Source: CAIQJJ01 sp049325275 (GTDB lineage Bacteria; Chloroflexota; Anaerolineae; Anaerolineales; UBA4823). Taken from it: a stretch of 64,000 nucleotides of DNA. The stretch's first letter is position 1, and each line of letters opens with the position of its first letter. The translations under genes were made by a program, and so were the position numbers. Below are positions 53,852-62,408 of this stretch, in pieces. The notes below the pieces were generated by a model, which saw only the letters and a program-made list of their open reading frames with translations, did no database searches and had not been told where the DNA came from. Location of the stretch: NCBI GenBank assembly GCA_049325275.1, contig JBMOLU010000001.1, forward strand, positions 372,001-436,000, given 5' to 3'.

Positions 53852-54636
53852 CGCTTGCCGTTCTTTGCGCCGGGCCAGGGCAGCACTGCCAATACAATCC
53901 CGCTTACGCAGCCGATCAGCGCACCGGCAAGCAGCAGGGCGGCAGCCGGATAAGCCACCGGGGCCTGCGGCGGCTCGGCGCGTTGGGAGAACTCGAAAAC
54001 CAGCGTCGGCAGCAGCGCCTGAGAGGCCAGCAGTTCGGCCTGCCGCTCCGCCTCCACTTGTTGGAGGCGGGCTTCCAATGCGTCCAGCGATTCGAGGGCG
54101 CACAGGCTGCCCGGGGCGGGGCTTTCTGCCTGGATGCACTGCACAAGGCTTTGCTGGTACTGGCCCAGCGTATACGCCTGAAGTGCATGGCCGTAGGCTT
54201 CCACCATGACCGCATAGGCCTGATCGGCCCACAGGTTGGCGATCGCTGCGGCGGTCTGGGGGTCCTCGTGACGGACGATGAGATCGATCTGCGACTGGCG
54301 GCGTTCAGCGAAGACGCGCCGGTTGAGCGCCAGCGCTTCGAGCGGGATGCCCCGGGCCTGGGCTGCGGTGCGTACGTTTTCGACGACCGGTGTAGCGATA
54401 AGCAGGGCTTTGAAGACGCCAATGGCCTGGTCCTGTTCGCGCTCATCGAGCGCCGGGATGTTTTCCGGCAGGTCGATCACCACCGAGAACGTAGCTACGG
54501 CTTCGTAAACGGGCGGCTGCAGCGCGTGAAAGGTCCAGGCGAGCACGCCCCCCACCACCGTCAGCAGGGCAACCAGCCACCAACGGCGCAGGGAACGGAA
54601 AAACGCATCGGCAACGGAGATTTCGTGGTGCATCAT
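53848..54636 (-). CDS. Wzz-type polysaccharide chain-length protein
   Basis: The protein has 262 residues. TM helices at about 20-40 and 232-254 flank an extracytoplasmic alpha/beta region with coiled-coil (LDALEARLQQVEAERQAEL). This is the Wzz topology, without a kinase domain. The N-terminus RRWWLVALLTVVGGVLAW is typical. It likely sets glycan length together with the ligase/polymerase downstream. Confidence 0.8.
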   Translation of the reverse strand: MMHHEISVADAFFRSLRRWWLVALLTVVGGVLAWTFHALQPPVYEAVATFSVVIDLPENIPALDEREQDQAIGVFKALLIATPVVENVRTAAQARGIPLEALALNRRVFAERRQSQIDLIVRHEDPQTAAAIANLWADQAYAVMVEAYGHALQAYTLGQYQQSLVQCIQAESPAPGSLCALESLDALEARLQQVEAERQAELLASQALLPTLVFEFSQRAEPPQAPVAYPAAALLLAGALIGCVSGIVLAVLPWPGAKNGKR

Positions 54637-54692
54637 GAGGGGATATCCAATGACAGCAAAGCATTTAACGTGAACGAGGGTTCGTACGAACG

Positions 54693-55595
54693 TTACAGAG
54701 ATCGCTTCGGACCGGCGTATTTGTCACGCCGCAGGGCGTTGGTCAGCAGCGCCAGGCCGAGTTTGATGAGAATGACAAAATCGTAGAGCCAGTTGAACAG
54801 GAAGAAATAATCGCGGGCGAAATTTTTGTGGTAATAGAGCCAGTAAGACTGGTGCCAGGCATAAATCGAGCGATAGGGCTGCACGCGCGTGCCGCCGCGC
54901 CCGCCAAAGTGGGTGATCTTTGCGGCAGGCACGTAGTACACCCGGTATCCCGCCTGCCGTACCCGGTAGCAGTAATCGGCGTCTTCCTGGTAGGCAAAAA
55001 AGCGCTCGTCGAGGAAATCGAGCCGCTCGGCCACGTCTCGCCGCATGAGCATGCACGAACCGGCCACGCCATCCACGGGGTTTGTTTCGTCTTCGTCGAG
55101 ATGGTTGAGATGGTACCCGCCGAAAAACTTACTGCGTGGGAAGAGGCGTGACAGCCCGAGGAAGTACGTAAACACGGCCCAGGGACGAGAGTCGCCGCGC
55201 CGGCAGGACTTTTGCAGCGTGCCGTCAGCGTTGAGCACCTTGGGGCCGCAGACGCCCACATCGGGATGGGCTTCGGCAAATTCGAGCAGCGCGTCGAGCG
55301 CGCCTGGGTGCACCAGCGTATCGGGGTTGAGTTGCATGAGGTAACGCCCGGCTCCGCGGCGCAGCGCCTGGTTCATCGGGGCCGTATAGCCCGTATCGGC
55401 CGGGTTGGCAATCACCTGTACGGCAGGGAACTCGTCCCGCAGCATTTCAAGCGTGCCATCGGTCGAAGCGTTATCGACGACGATAATCTCGTAGCTCGCC
55501 AGCGGAGGGTTCTCGGCAATCGACAGCAGGCAATCATGCAGGTACTGGCGCGCCTGGCGGGTGACGATGCAGATTGAAAGAAGCAGATCAGTCAT
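54693..55595 (-). CDS. Glycosyltransferase family 2
   Basis: The protein has 300 residues. GT-A fold: LLSICIVTRQARQYL, EIIVVDNASTDGT, DTGYTAPMNQALRRGAGRYLMQLNPDT (two parts; Asp-x-Asp-like NPDT) and CMLMRRDV with DERFFAYQEDADYCYR. It resembles rhamnosyltransferase-like enzymes of cell-wall glycans. A C-terminal amphipathic/TM part follows. It overlaps the next gene upstream by 8 bp. Confidence 0.92.
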   Translation of the reverse strand: MTDLLLSICIVTRQARQYLHDCLLSIAENPPLASYEIIVVDNASTDGTLEMLRDEFPAVQVIANPADTGYTAPMNQALRRGAGRYLMQLNPDTLVHPGALDALLEFAEAHPDVGVCGPKVLNADGTLQKSCRRGDSRPWAVFTYFLGLSRLFPRSKFFGGYHLNHLDEDETNPVDGVAGSCMLMRRDVAERLDFLDERFFAYQEDADYCYRVRQAGYRVYYVPAAKITHFGGRGGTRVQPYRSIYAWHQSYWLYYHKNFARDYFFLFNWLYDFVILIKLGLALLTNALRRDKYAGPKRSL

Positions 55596-56862
55596 GGCGG
55601 CGGTAAGGAACGATTGGAGCGAGCAGGCGGCGAAAGAATACCCATCCTTGCAAGAGCAGCGTTCGTGGCCCACGAGCGCACAGGTTATGCCAGCCAAGGC
55701 GCAGCAACGATGGCGAACGTTCGTGTTGTGCAGGAGTTTGATAATGCGCGAGCGCAGATTCTTCCGGCGCCCCGGGCAGCTCCGGCCACAGCCGCTTTTC
55801 TCGCACAGCCTGCGAAATCGCCTGCAGGGTCGCCGCTAGTTCTTCGGCGCGCACCCGGGGGTGATAATACCGCATCACATGCTGATAGGCAAGCCGGCCG
55901 ATTTTCTGGCGTAGTTCTGCATTCACAACCAGCGCTTCCAGGGGCGCGTACCAGTCTTCGTCGGCAGCCAGGAAGCCGTTTTCTCCGCTCCGTATGGCCG
56001 ACTGAAAGGCTGCCGTTGGGCTGGCAACCGTTGGCAGGCGCAACAAGGCGGCCTCCACATATTTGATCTCGCTCTTCGATTGCCCAAAAGGATTGTCACC
56101 GCGCAGCGGGGCAAGGTTGATGTCAAACGAAGCCATCAGGCCGGGCAACTGCCGCCAGGGGACCCGCGCGTGGCAAACGATGTGGGAGGCGAGTTCACCC
56201 CAGCCATCGCCGGGGTCGAGCGAGCCGAGAAGGTGCAGCTCGGTTTGCGGGTAACGCTGCATGATGGCCTGTAAAGCGGGCCTGGCAAGGGCGAAATCGC
56301 GGTTGTGGGTGGGTGTCCCACTGGCATAGCCGATAACAATGCTATCGCCCGGATGGCGCTGCCGGTAAGCCGTTTCGGAGAGGGCAAGCATCTCAATGCT
56401 GAAGGCGTTGCGATGCACCCAGGCGGGCTTTCCTAAGGTACGCACATGCCCGGCGAGGAATTCCGTCGAAGCGGTGACCGCATGGCAGGCATCCAGCGTA
56501 CGGCGATTGCGGCGCAAGTCTTCCTGATACAAGGCGGCGCGTACGGGATCGGCAAAATCGGGGCTATCGATGTAACGAAAAATCGCCGGATCGAAGATCA
56601 GATCGTCAGTGTCCTGGATCAGCAGGCCCTGGCGGCGGCCGATTTCGCTCACCAGCCAGGCCACTTGGCGATCCCAGGGGGAACGGTGGATGATGACGAC
56701 CCCGGCCCGGTGAGCTTTGCGGCGCAAGTGAGGGTCCGAGATGTGTGAGAGTTCGGCGTCTACGCCCAACAAGCGCAGTTGTTCGTAGGGATGAACAGTG
56801 CGATAACGGCGGGTATCGCCGCGCACGCCCGAAAGAACCAGAATTGAAGGAGATGGGTTCAT
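55588..56862 (-). CDS. Glycosyltransferase family 4-like (GT-B)
   Basis: The protein has 424 residues. The C-terminal half shows SIVIGYASGTPTHNRDF, LHLLGSLDPG, VPWRQLPGLMASFDINLAPL, and SEIKYVEAALLRLPTVASPT with the GT4-type acidic EX7E-like site, then SGENGFLA. The N-terminal half is a Rossmann-like acceptor domain. ATG 56862 lies 6 bp after the stop of the YfhO-like gene. Confidence 0.87.
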   Translation of the reverse strand: MNPSPSILVLSGVRGDTRRYRTVHPYEQLRLLGVDAELSHISDPHLRRKAHRAGVVIIHRSPWDRQVAWLVSEIGRRQGLLIQDTDDLIFDPAIFRYIDSPDFADPVRAALYQEDLRRNRRTLDACHAVTASTEFLAGHVRTLGKPAWVHRNAFSIEMLALSETAYRQRHPGDSIVIGYASGTPTHNRDFALARPALQAIMQRYPQTELHLLGSLDPGDGWGELASHIVCHARVPWRQLPGLMASFDINLAPLRGDNPFGQSKSEIKYVEAALLRLPTVASPTAAFQSAIRSGENGFLAADEDWYAPLEALVVNAELRQKIGRLAYQHVMRYYHPRVRAEELAATLQAISQAVREKRLWPELPGAPEESALAHYQTPAQHERSPSLLRLGWHNLCARGPRTLLLQGWVFFRRLLAPIVPYRRHD

Positions 56863-56868
56863 ACACGC

Positions 56869-59298
56869 TTATTCTACCGCAACGGTTTTCTTGCGCCGCA
56901 GGTGCGTCACGGCCAGCGCGCCGGTTACTCCAGCAAGGGTGGCCAGCGTGATCGACAATCCCAGCGGCAAAACATCGGGCCGGTAGATAAATTCGACCTG
57001 GTGTTTGCCAGGCGCCAAGAAAACGCCGCGCATGAACAAATTGGTATAGTAAATGGGAGTCTCTTTGCCATCTACAAACGCCTTCCAGCCTGGATACATC
57101 GCATCGGAAATCACGAGCAAGCCTTCTTGCGACAGGGTCGCCTCGACGATCACCTTTTCGGGCGAGTAAAGGGTGACGGCAGCCGAAGTGGTGGCTTCGG
57201 CTTCATGGCCGAGATCCAGCAGCCGATCGCTTTCAACCACCGCTGCGGAAGCGGGAGAAAAATCTGGCTTCAAGAGCTGCGCCTTGGCCGCTTCGAGATC
57301 ACCCGGTGCTACAAGAATTGTGCGGTGAACGATCCAGGCACGTGGCAGCGCGGCAGCATTCTCATAAATCTTAACCGGGCCATCGTAGATCAGGTCAAGC
57401 GTTTGGGAGTCCTGAAGTGCGATGCCCGCCGGGGTATAAACATAGCGCGCATTCAAGGCATTTAGAAGCGGCGAACAGCAGTTGCTCAAATAGATATGGT
57501 TGATGGTGATTTCGGGTTGCGTCAGGTGAACGTACATTACATATCGTTTCAAGGCCCACGAGCTGTAGCCGGAAATCGATTCCAGCCCGAAAGCTTCGGG
57601 AGCCATACCAAACAAGATGCCACCGGATGGCACTGTCGCCAGCCGGCCCTGCCCGAACGCATCGGCCTGCAACGCTTGAAGGATCTCCAGGCTGGGCGTC
57701 TTCGGGTACAACAGCGCCTCATCGAAAGCAGGATTGAAGTTGATTCCGGCCACAAACAAATCGACGGTCAAAACCAGCAGGATCGCCGTTTGCAAGAACT
57801 TCACCGGTAGCGTAGAAACGGCCCACAGCCAGAATAGCGCCGCCGCAAGCGTCAACAGTACGATTGCCGCCAACAAGCTTTGCCGGGAGACGAACTGCAA
57901 CTGGTAAAACAACGGCACGTACGACACGAGCGCCGGGCCAGACTGTATCCGAAGAGCAATCACCCACAAGATGAGAATGACGACGGCCAGCACGAGTGCC
58001 ACGCTGGCGAGCGCTTGAAGCATACGCCTGGGCCGGTGCCTGAGCAACCAGTCTGCACCCAATCCGGCAACAACCGACCAGGAGAAAGCCACCAGATAGA
58101 AAATGCGCCCCGGGAAAGTGTTCAGGAAAACCGGAAAAACCGTTGCAACCAGTTGGCGGAATGGGGGAACTTGATAAACCGCCAGCATGGCAACGGCGCC
58201 GATCGCAAACAAGGTCCAGGCAACCGCGCGCCTGGCAGAAAACAAGCCCGCCAGAATAAAGAAACTTGCAAAGATGCCGAAGTACAAATTGGTTTCTGCA
58301 TAGTTATATTTTGTATAGAAGCCCCCACCATGCAAAGAATTTCCGTACACATCCGGTGCAAAGAGACGCAGAACATGCGACACGAAGCTGATTGAGGCCG
58401 AGGCCCCGATTTGCCCTGTACGGTTGGTGTGTAAATACAATTGCAGGGTAAGGAGCAGCTGCACGGCGACCAAACCGGCGCCGATGCTTAAGGCAGTCCC
58501 CGTATAAAGCAGCGGGCGGATGGCGGCCACCAGATTCCTTTTACGGACGAACAACGCGATCACGCGACCGATTGAAAACAGTACGGCAAGGACTCCGGTA
58601 TAAAAGGGCCACAAAACAGCGCCCGAAAGGACTTGAAGGGCAAACCCGAGCGCTCCTACAAGACTCCAGCGCCAGTCCGCGCGCCGAACCGCGCGTTCGA
58701 TGCCAAAGAAGACGAGTGGAAGCCAGATCATCGAACCGGTAATCGTCGGGAGGGTCAGCCAGACGATCAAATAACCATTCAACATAAAAACCAGCGCCCC
58801 AATTGCGGCACTCCAGGCGCGGCAGCCCCACTCGCGCAAGAGAAGATAAGCAAAAATACCGCCCAGCGCCAGGGAAAGCACGGCACTCCAACTCATCGCC
58901 CGGGCATTCGACATGAACCGGCTCAAGATGAAAAATAACGGGTGTGAAAACATATCCCCTCTTGCCATGGCAGGCAAGCCGGCCATGGCATAGGGGTCCC
59001 AAAAGTGGCTGCCTTTCTGGCGCAGCCGGTTGGCAACCGTAGCGAGTGGATAAGCCTGCCAGATGGAATCCGTAATCACCGGATTCCAGACTGGACCGGT
59101 GACTGAACCGGGAAGCTCACTGCGCCAGGGTTCGTTCACCAGCACTTCGTCCAAGGGCAGTAAGATCATTCCCTGGAAGACGACACGCCACAAGAAAAAC
59201 ACGGCCAGGATGGAGATGAAGGTTACTGCCAGGAAGTCCAAGTTCAACGCGGCCAAGGCGCGAGCATACCTTCGAAATATTCGAACAATTTTTTGCAT
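56869..59298 (-). CDS. YfhO-family membrane protein
   Basis: The protein has 809 residues. About 12 TM helices (20-580) are followed by an extracytoplasmic C-terminal domain with the YfhO signature (LLVISDAMYPGWKAFVDGKE, then LAPGKHQVEFIYRP) and a final TM helix. YfhO proteins are GT-C-like and implicated in glycosylating teichoic acids or other surface polymers. ATG 59298 is chosen over a longer frame without a ribosome binding site. Confidence 0.88.
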   Translation of the reverse strand: MQKIVRIFRRYARALAALNLDFLAVTFISILAVFFLWRVVFQGMILLPLDEVLVNEPWRSELPGSVTGPVWNPVITDSIWQAYPLATVANRLRQKGSHFWDPYAMAGLPAMARGDMFSHPLFFILSRFMSNARAMSWSAVLSLALGGIFAYLLLREWGCRAWSAAIGALVFMLNGYLIVWLTLPTITGSMIWLPLVFFGIERAVRRADWRWSLVGALGFALQVLSGAVLWPFYTGVLAVLFSIGRVIALFVRKRNLVAAIRPLLYTGTALSIGAGLVAVQLLLTLQLYLHTNRTGQIGASASISFVSHVLRLFAPDVYGNSLHGGGFYTKYNYAETNLYFGIFASFFILAGLFSARRAVAWTLFAIGAVAMLAVYQVPPFRQLVATVFPVFLNTFPGRIFYLVAFSWSVVAGLGADWLLRHRPRRMLQALASVALVLAVVILILWVIALRIQSGPALVSYVPLFYQLQFVSRQSLLAAIVLLTLAAALFWLWAVSTLPVKFLQTAILLVLTVDLFVAGINFNPAFDEALLYPKTPSLEILQALQADAFGQGRLATVPSGGILFGMAPEAFGLESISGYSSWALKRYVMYVHLTQPEITINHIYLSNCCSPLLNALNARYVYTPAGIALQDSQTLDLIYDGPVKIYENAAALPRAWIVHRTILVAPGDLEAAKAQLLKPDFSPASAAVVESDRLLDLGHEAEATTSAAVTLYSPEKVIVEATLSQEGLLVISDAMYPGWKAFVDGKETPIYYTNLFMRGVFLAPGKHQVEFIYRPDVLPLGLSITLATLAGVTGALAVTHLRRKKTVAVE

Positions 59299-59473
59299 AC
59301 GTTCGTTCCACCTAAGATTTCCACGAAACGGCGTGGGGAAGAACCGGGGATTGTCTAAAAAGTGCCACCAACAGGCGAGACGCACTTCCATCCCGTGGAT
59401 GACGCCTGTTTCTGGCCGGCAAAGTGCGTCGCGCCTTACTCTTCAGACAGCTTTTGACAGAGAGACAGCAAAA
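59299..59473. repeat. Structured intergenic element with interleaved stems
   Basis: AACAGGCG (59370-59377) can pair with CGCCTGTT (59403-59410), and GACGCACTT (59379-59387) with AAGTGCGTC (59422-59430). The arms interleave, so they could form a pseudoknot or two alternative hairpins. TTGTCTAAAAAG (59352) and the GACGCACTT arms also occur in the hairpin at 51640-51689. It lies in the leader of the YfhO gene (minus strand). Confidence 0.45.
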
Positions 59474-59513
59474 AGCAGGGCAGGAAAGGGTGACATCCCT
59501 TTCCTGCCCTGCT
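59474..59513 (-). terminator. Intrinsic terminator of the beta-helix gene
   Basis: A 17-bp perfect stem (59474-59490 with 59497-59513, 6-nt loop). The T-rich TTTTGC follows on the minus strand, 20 nt after the stop at 59534. Confidence 0.85.
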
Positions 59514-59533
59514 AAACAGCGCATCAAGCCACT

Positions 59534-62215
59534 TTACCGGTTCACCAATGGCGTAAACACCTGTTTCAGTTCATCTACCACGATAACATTGACCTGCACC
59601 GTCTGGCGGCCGGCTGCGCCGGCATCTACTTCCACGAAACCGGTATAAGTACCTGCCTTGCTGACGCGCAAGGCCAACACAACCGTACCGAAGGCCTGTG
59701 TCTGGCCGGCGGGCGTCTCTACGGTGAACAAGTCGGGCGTTTGTCCAACCACAGTCCAGTCCATCGTGCCGCTGCCAACGTTTTGGATGGGGATATAGGC
59801 CTTGTGCGTTGGCAAGTTTAGGCCGGCTAAAACGGTAACCGCCGCCGGGGCAGACAGTGTCGGGGAGCCCGTGGTCACGGTCTTGAGCAGGCCGCCTTCT
59901 TGCGTAAGGATCAGCAAGCGGTAAGTTGTTTCCGTGGGATCAGAGACATCGACCGAACCGGCAGCAGCAGAGAGATAGGGTGCAGCCCGATCGATTACCG
60001 CATCTACAAACGTTCCCGCCGTTAACTGCCAGGACAACGTCGTAGCGGCAGGGCTTCCCACGGCCGTAAAGGTGGCAGCCAAAAGGGTAGGCTGGGCGAT
60101 GCTGGCATTGAAACTGGCATTGCCAACGGCAAGGGTATGCGTTCCCACCGGCGAAACGACGACGCCGGCACGGTTGGTAAGGCTGCTGCCGTCCAGGGTG
60201 GCGGCATCTCCGCTCCACGCATAGCCCAGGTAAGCTGCCGTCGGGACTGTGTCACCGGGAGCTGCACTGGTATACGGCGATGGTGGAACCGCAAGCAGTT
60301 TACCAACGGAGGGTATGCTTTCTACAGCCGTATTGCCCGAGCCTTTGTCGGTCGTCGCGCTCCCGTGTTTGAGGTTTAAACTATTCAGTTCAGTTACCGT
60401 ACAACCATTGGGGTAGCAAGCCGCAGGGTATGAGGTTTTATACACATCTGCACCGACGCCGCTCGATTGGTAAAACTGGTTGTTCTTATAAACGACAAGA
60501 TTGAACGGCCCACCTGTTCGATCATCATCGAAAATATGGAATCCCCCGGCGTTATTGCTAAAGGTGTTGTTTTGTACCGTGCCGCTAGCTGCAAGCTTGC
60601 GAACGTCATCCGGCGCAGCAAAAATATCAGCGCCATACAAGGTGGAAATGGCGTTTTCAACCAGCCTGGAATCTGACAAATTGAGCGTAGAGCCTTGTAC
60701 AAAAACAGCACCGCCATACTGGCCCGAACTGTTTTTAGCGAACATCGTATTGGTAATATTGCCGACCGAGTGATAGAGGAGCACGAGCGCACCACCTGAT
60801 GCACCACTTCCGAAAGCATCAGAGTTCATGACGATCGAATTCTCCATGGTCACGTTGGCCAGCGCGGCGCTGATGCCCCCGCCAGCGCCAGAACTGGATT
60901 CGGTAGCGTGGGCGTCACAATCGTTCAGAACCACGCGGCGCAAGGTGAGGTTGGCGCGGTTCTCGGCCACACTACCCACATCCGGTATCGCCGGGTCGCC
61001 ATCAATGCGGCGGCTATCACCGCCGACCGAAAGGCAGCCTCCGGTTGGTGCGACCTTGGTTATATTGGCATAACGGCCTTGAAACAGTGTATCTTCTACG
61101 GTAACCTGGCCAGTCGGACGATTACTGCTGCCATCGCCGGCGCCATCCAACGAACTCACCGACAGCGACCCACCAAAAGCGCCAATCGAAGGTACGCCAT
61201 TCGCCTGGTTGCCTTGAAAAACGCTATCGTAGATTTCTACTTTTGCCCGATAGCTATTGACACCGCCACCAATATTGGCACGGTTGGTGACAAAACGTGA
61301 GCTATAAACCTTAAGAATGGTTTGATCTTCTATATTAATCGCCCCACCTTCCGTGGGTGAGCTTAAGCTTACCGAAGCGTCGGGGGTTGCTTGGTTATCC
61401 ACAAAGGTGGCGTTGGTCACGATGACGTCTGAACGGGGAGTCGTCAGCGGATCGGTCCAGTTGCCGAGCGCATACAAAGCCCCGCCAAACGCGCCGGCCT
61501 GATTGCCCTCGAAGCGCGTGTTGGAAACGCGCAAAGTGGCATTCAAAACGTGAATGCCGCCGCCACTGGCAACAGTAGAATGACCGGGCAGATTGACGCG
61601 ATTCCGATAAAAAGAGGCATTGTGAACATACACCCGCGCCCCATCTGAAATCGCCATACCTCCGCCATAGTGAGCGGATGTATTATCTTGCCAGGTGGAA
61701 TCGAAAAAGAAAGCGTTGGATTGATGGACCAGCACCCCGCCCCCCACCCCTGTCTGTTCAGCCTTATTGTTCTTGAAAGTGCAGTTTACGAAGGTGGCCT
61801 CTGCTCTAATCAAAGACACGCCGCCCGCCAGGGCAAACGACGCCATATAGCCATTGGCAAAGGTAATCCCTTCGAACGTCACAGGCCCTCCCTGGGCCTT
61901 GGACGAATTTTCAAAGCGCACAATATTATGCGAGCCGCCGCCATCAAAAACAACCGTGCCTCCGGCGCGTGCACGGATGGTGAACCCCCGCTGCAAATCA
62001 CTAAGCCAAAAGCCACCATTGGGGGTCGCATAGGTGCCGGCAGCAATATCGATGATGCCTCCGTCCGGTATATCCTCAACAGCATCCATCAACGTTGTTC
62101 GATCTTCCGGCACTCTTAAAACGGTTGCTTCATATAAAGTCTGTTCCCTGGCGGAAGCTGCATTCGAAAAGATCAAAACTAGCAACAGCGATAAAGTTAA
62201 CAAACTCTTTTTCAA
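59534..62215 (-). CDS. Secreted right-handed beta-helix protein with C-terminal beta domains
   Basis: The protein has 893 residues. Signal peptide (about 1-22, ANASAS-like end NAASA). Residues 40-560 are a parallel beta-helix in which GGG and Asn ladders repeat (GGGVLVHQSNAFF, GGGIHVLNATLRVSNTRFEGNQAGAFGGALYA in parts, YGGAVFVQGSTLNLSDSRL). Residues 650-890 look like Ig/ABNC-type beta domains. It begins TTG at 62215 with GGAGG 6 nt upstream. Likely an extracellular adhesin or polysaccharide-acting protein; no catalytic site could be assigned. Confidence 0.85.
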   Translation of the reverse strand: MKKSLLTLSLLLVLIFSNAASAREQTLYEATVLRVPEDRTTLMDAVEDIPDGGIIDIAAGTYATPNGGFWLSDLQRGFTIRARAGGTVVFDGGGSHNIVRFENSSKAQGGPVTFEGITFANGYMASFALAGGVSLIRAEATFVNCTFKNNKAEQTGVGGGVLVHQSNAFFFDSTWQDNTSAHYGGGMAISDGARVYVHNASFYRNRVNLPGHSTVASGGGIHVLNATLRVSNTRFEGNQAGAFGGALYALGNWTDPLTTPRSDVIVTNATFVDNQATPDASVSLSSPTEGGAINIEDQTILKVYSSRFVTNRANIGGGVNSYRAKVEIYDSVFQGNQANGVPSIGAFGGSLSVSSLDGAGDGSSNRPTGQVTVEDTLFQGRYANITKVAPTGGCLSVGGDSRRIDGDPAIPDVGSVAENRANLTLRRVVLNDCDAHATESSSGAGGGISAALANVTMENSIVMNSDAFGSGASGGALVLLYHSVGNITNTMFAKNSSGQYGGAVFVQGSTLNLSDSRLVENAISTLYGADIFAAPDDVRKLAASGTVQNNTFSNNAGGFHIFDDDRTGGPFNLVVYKNNQFYQSSGVGADVYKTSYPAACYPNGCTVTELNSLNLKHGSATTDKGSGNTAVESIPSVGKLLAVPPSPYTSAAPGDTVPTAAYLGYAWSGDAATLDGSSLTNRAGVVVSPVGTHTLAVGNASFNASIAQPTLLAATFTAVGSPAATTLSWQLTAGTFVDAVIDRAAPYLSAAAGSVDVSDPTETTYRLLILTQEGGLLKTVTTGSPTLSAPAAVTVLAGLNLPTHKAYIPIQNVGSGTMDWTVVGQTPDLFTVETPAGQTQAFGTVVLALRVSKAGTYTGFVEVDAGAAGRQTVQVNVIVVDELKQVFTPLVNR

Positions 62216-62408
62216 GCCATACCTCCATACAAATTTTCTAGTTTCGGCTTCCCTGCCTTTGCCGGCTCCATAGGAGACAAACGAACTTCGATCCTTAAGT
62301 CGACCAAAGGCAAAAAAGCTTCCGCTACAAAGATTGTAATCGAGGCTTTGTGACGCTTTCCTTAGAGAAAAGATAGATTCTGCAATTGCCCTCGCAGTTT
62401 TGTAATCT
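62216..62408. other. Intergenic gap, no feature seen
   Basis: About 190 bp between two minus-strand genes. It probably holds the promoter of the beta-helix gene. No hairpin or ORF stands out. Confidence 0.4.
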
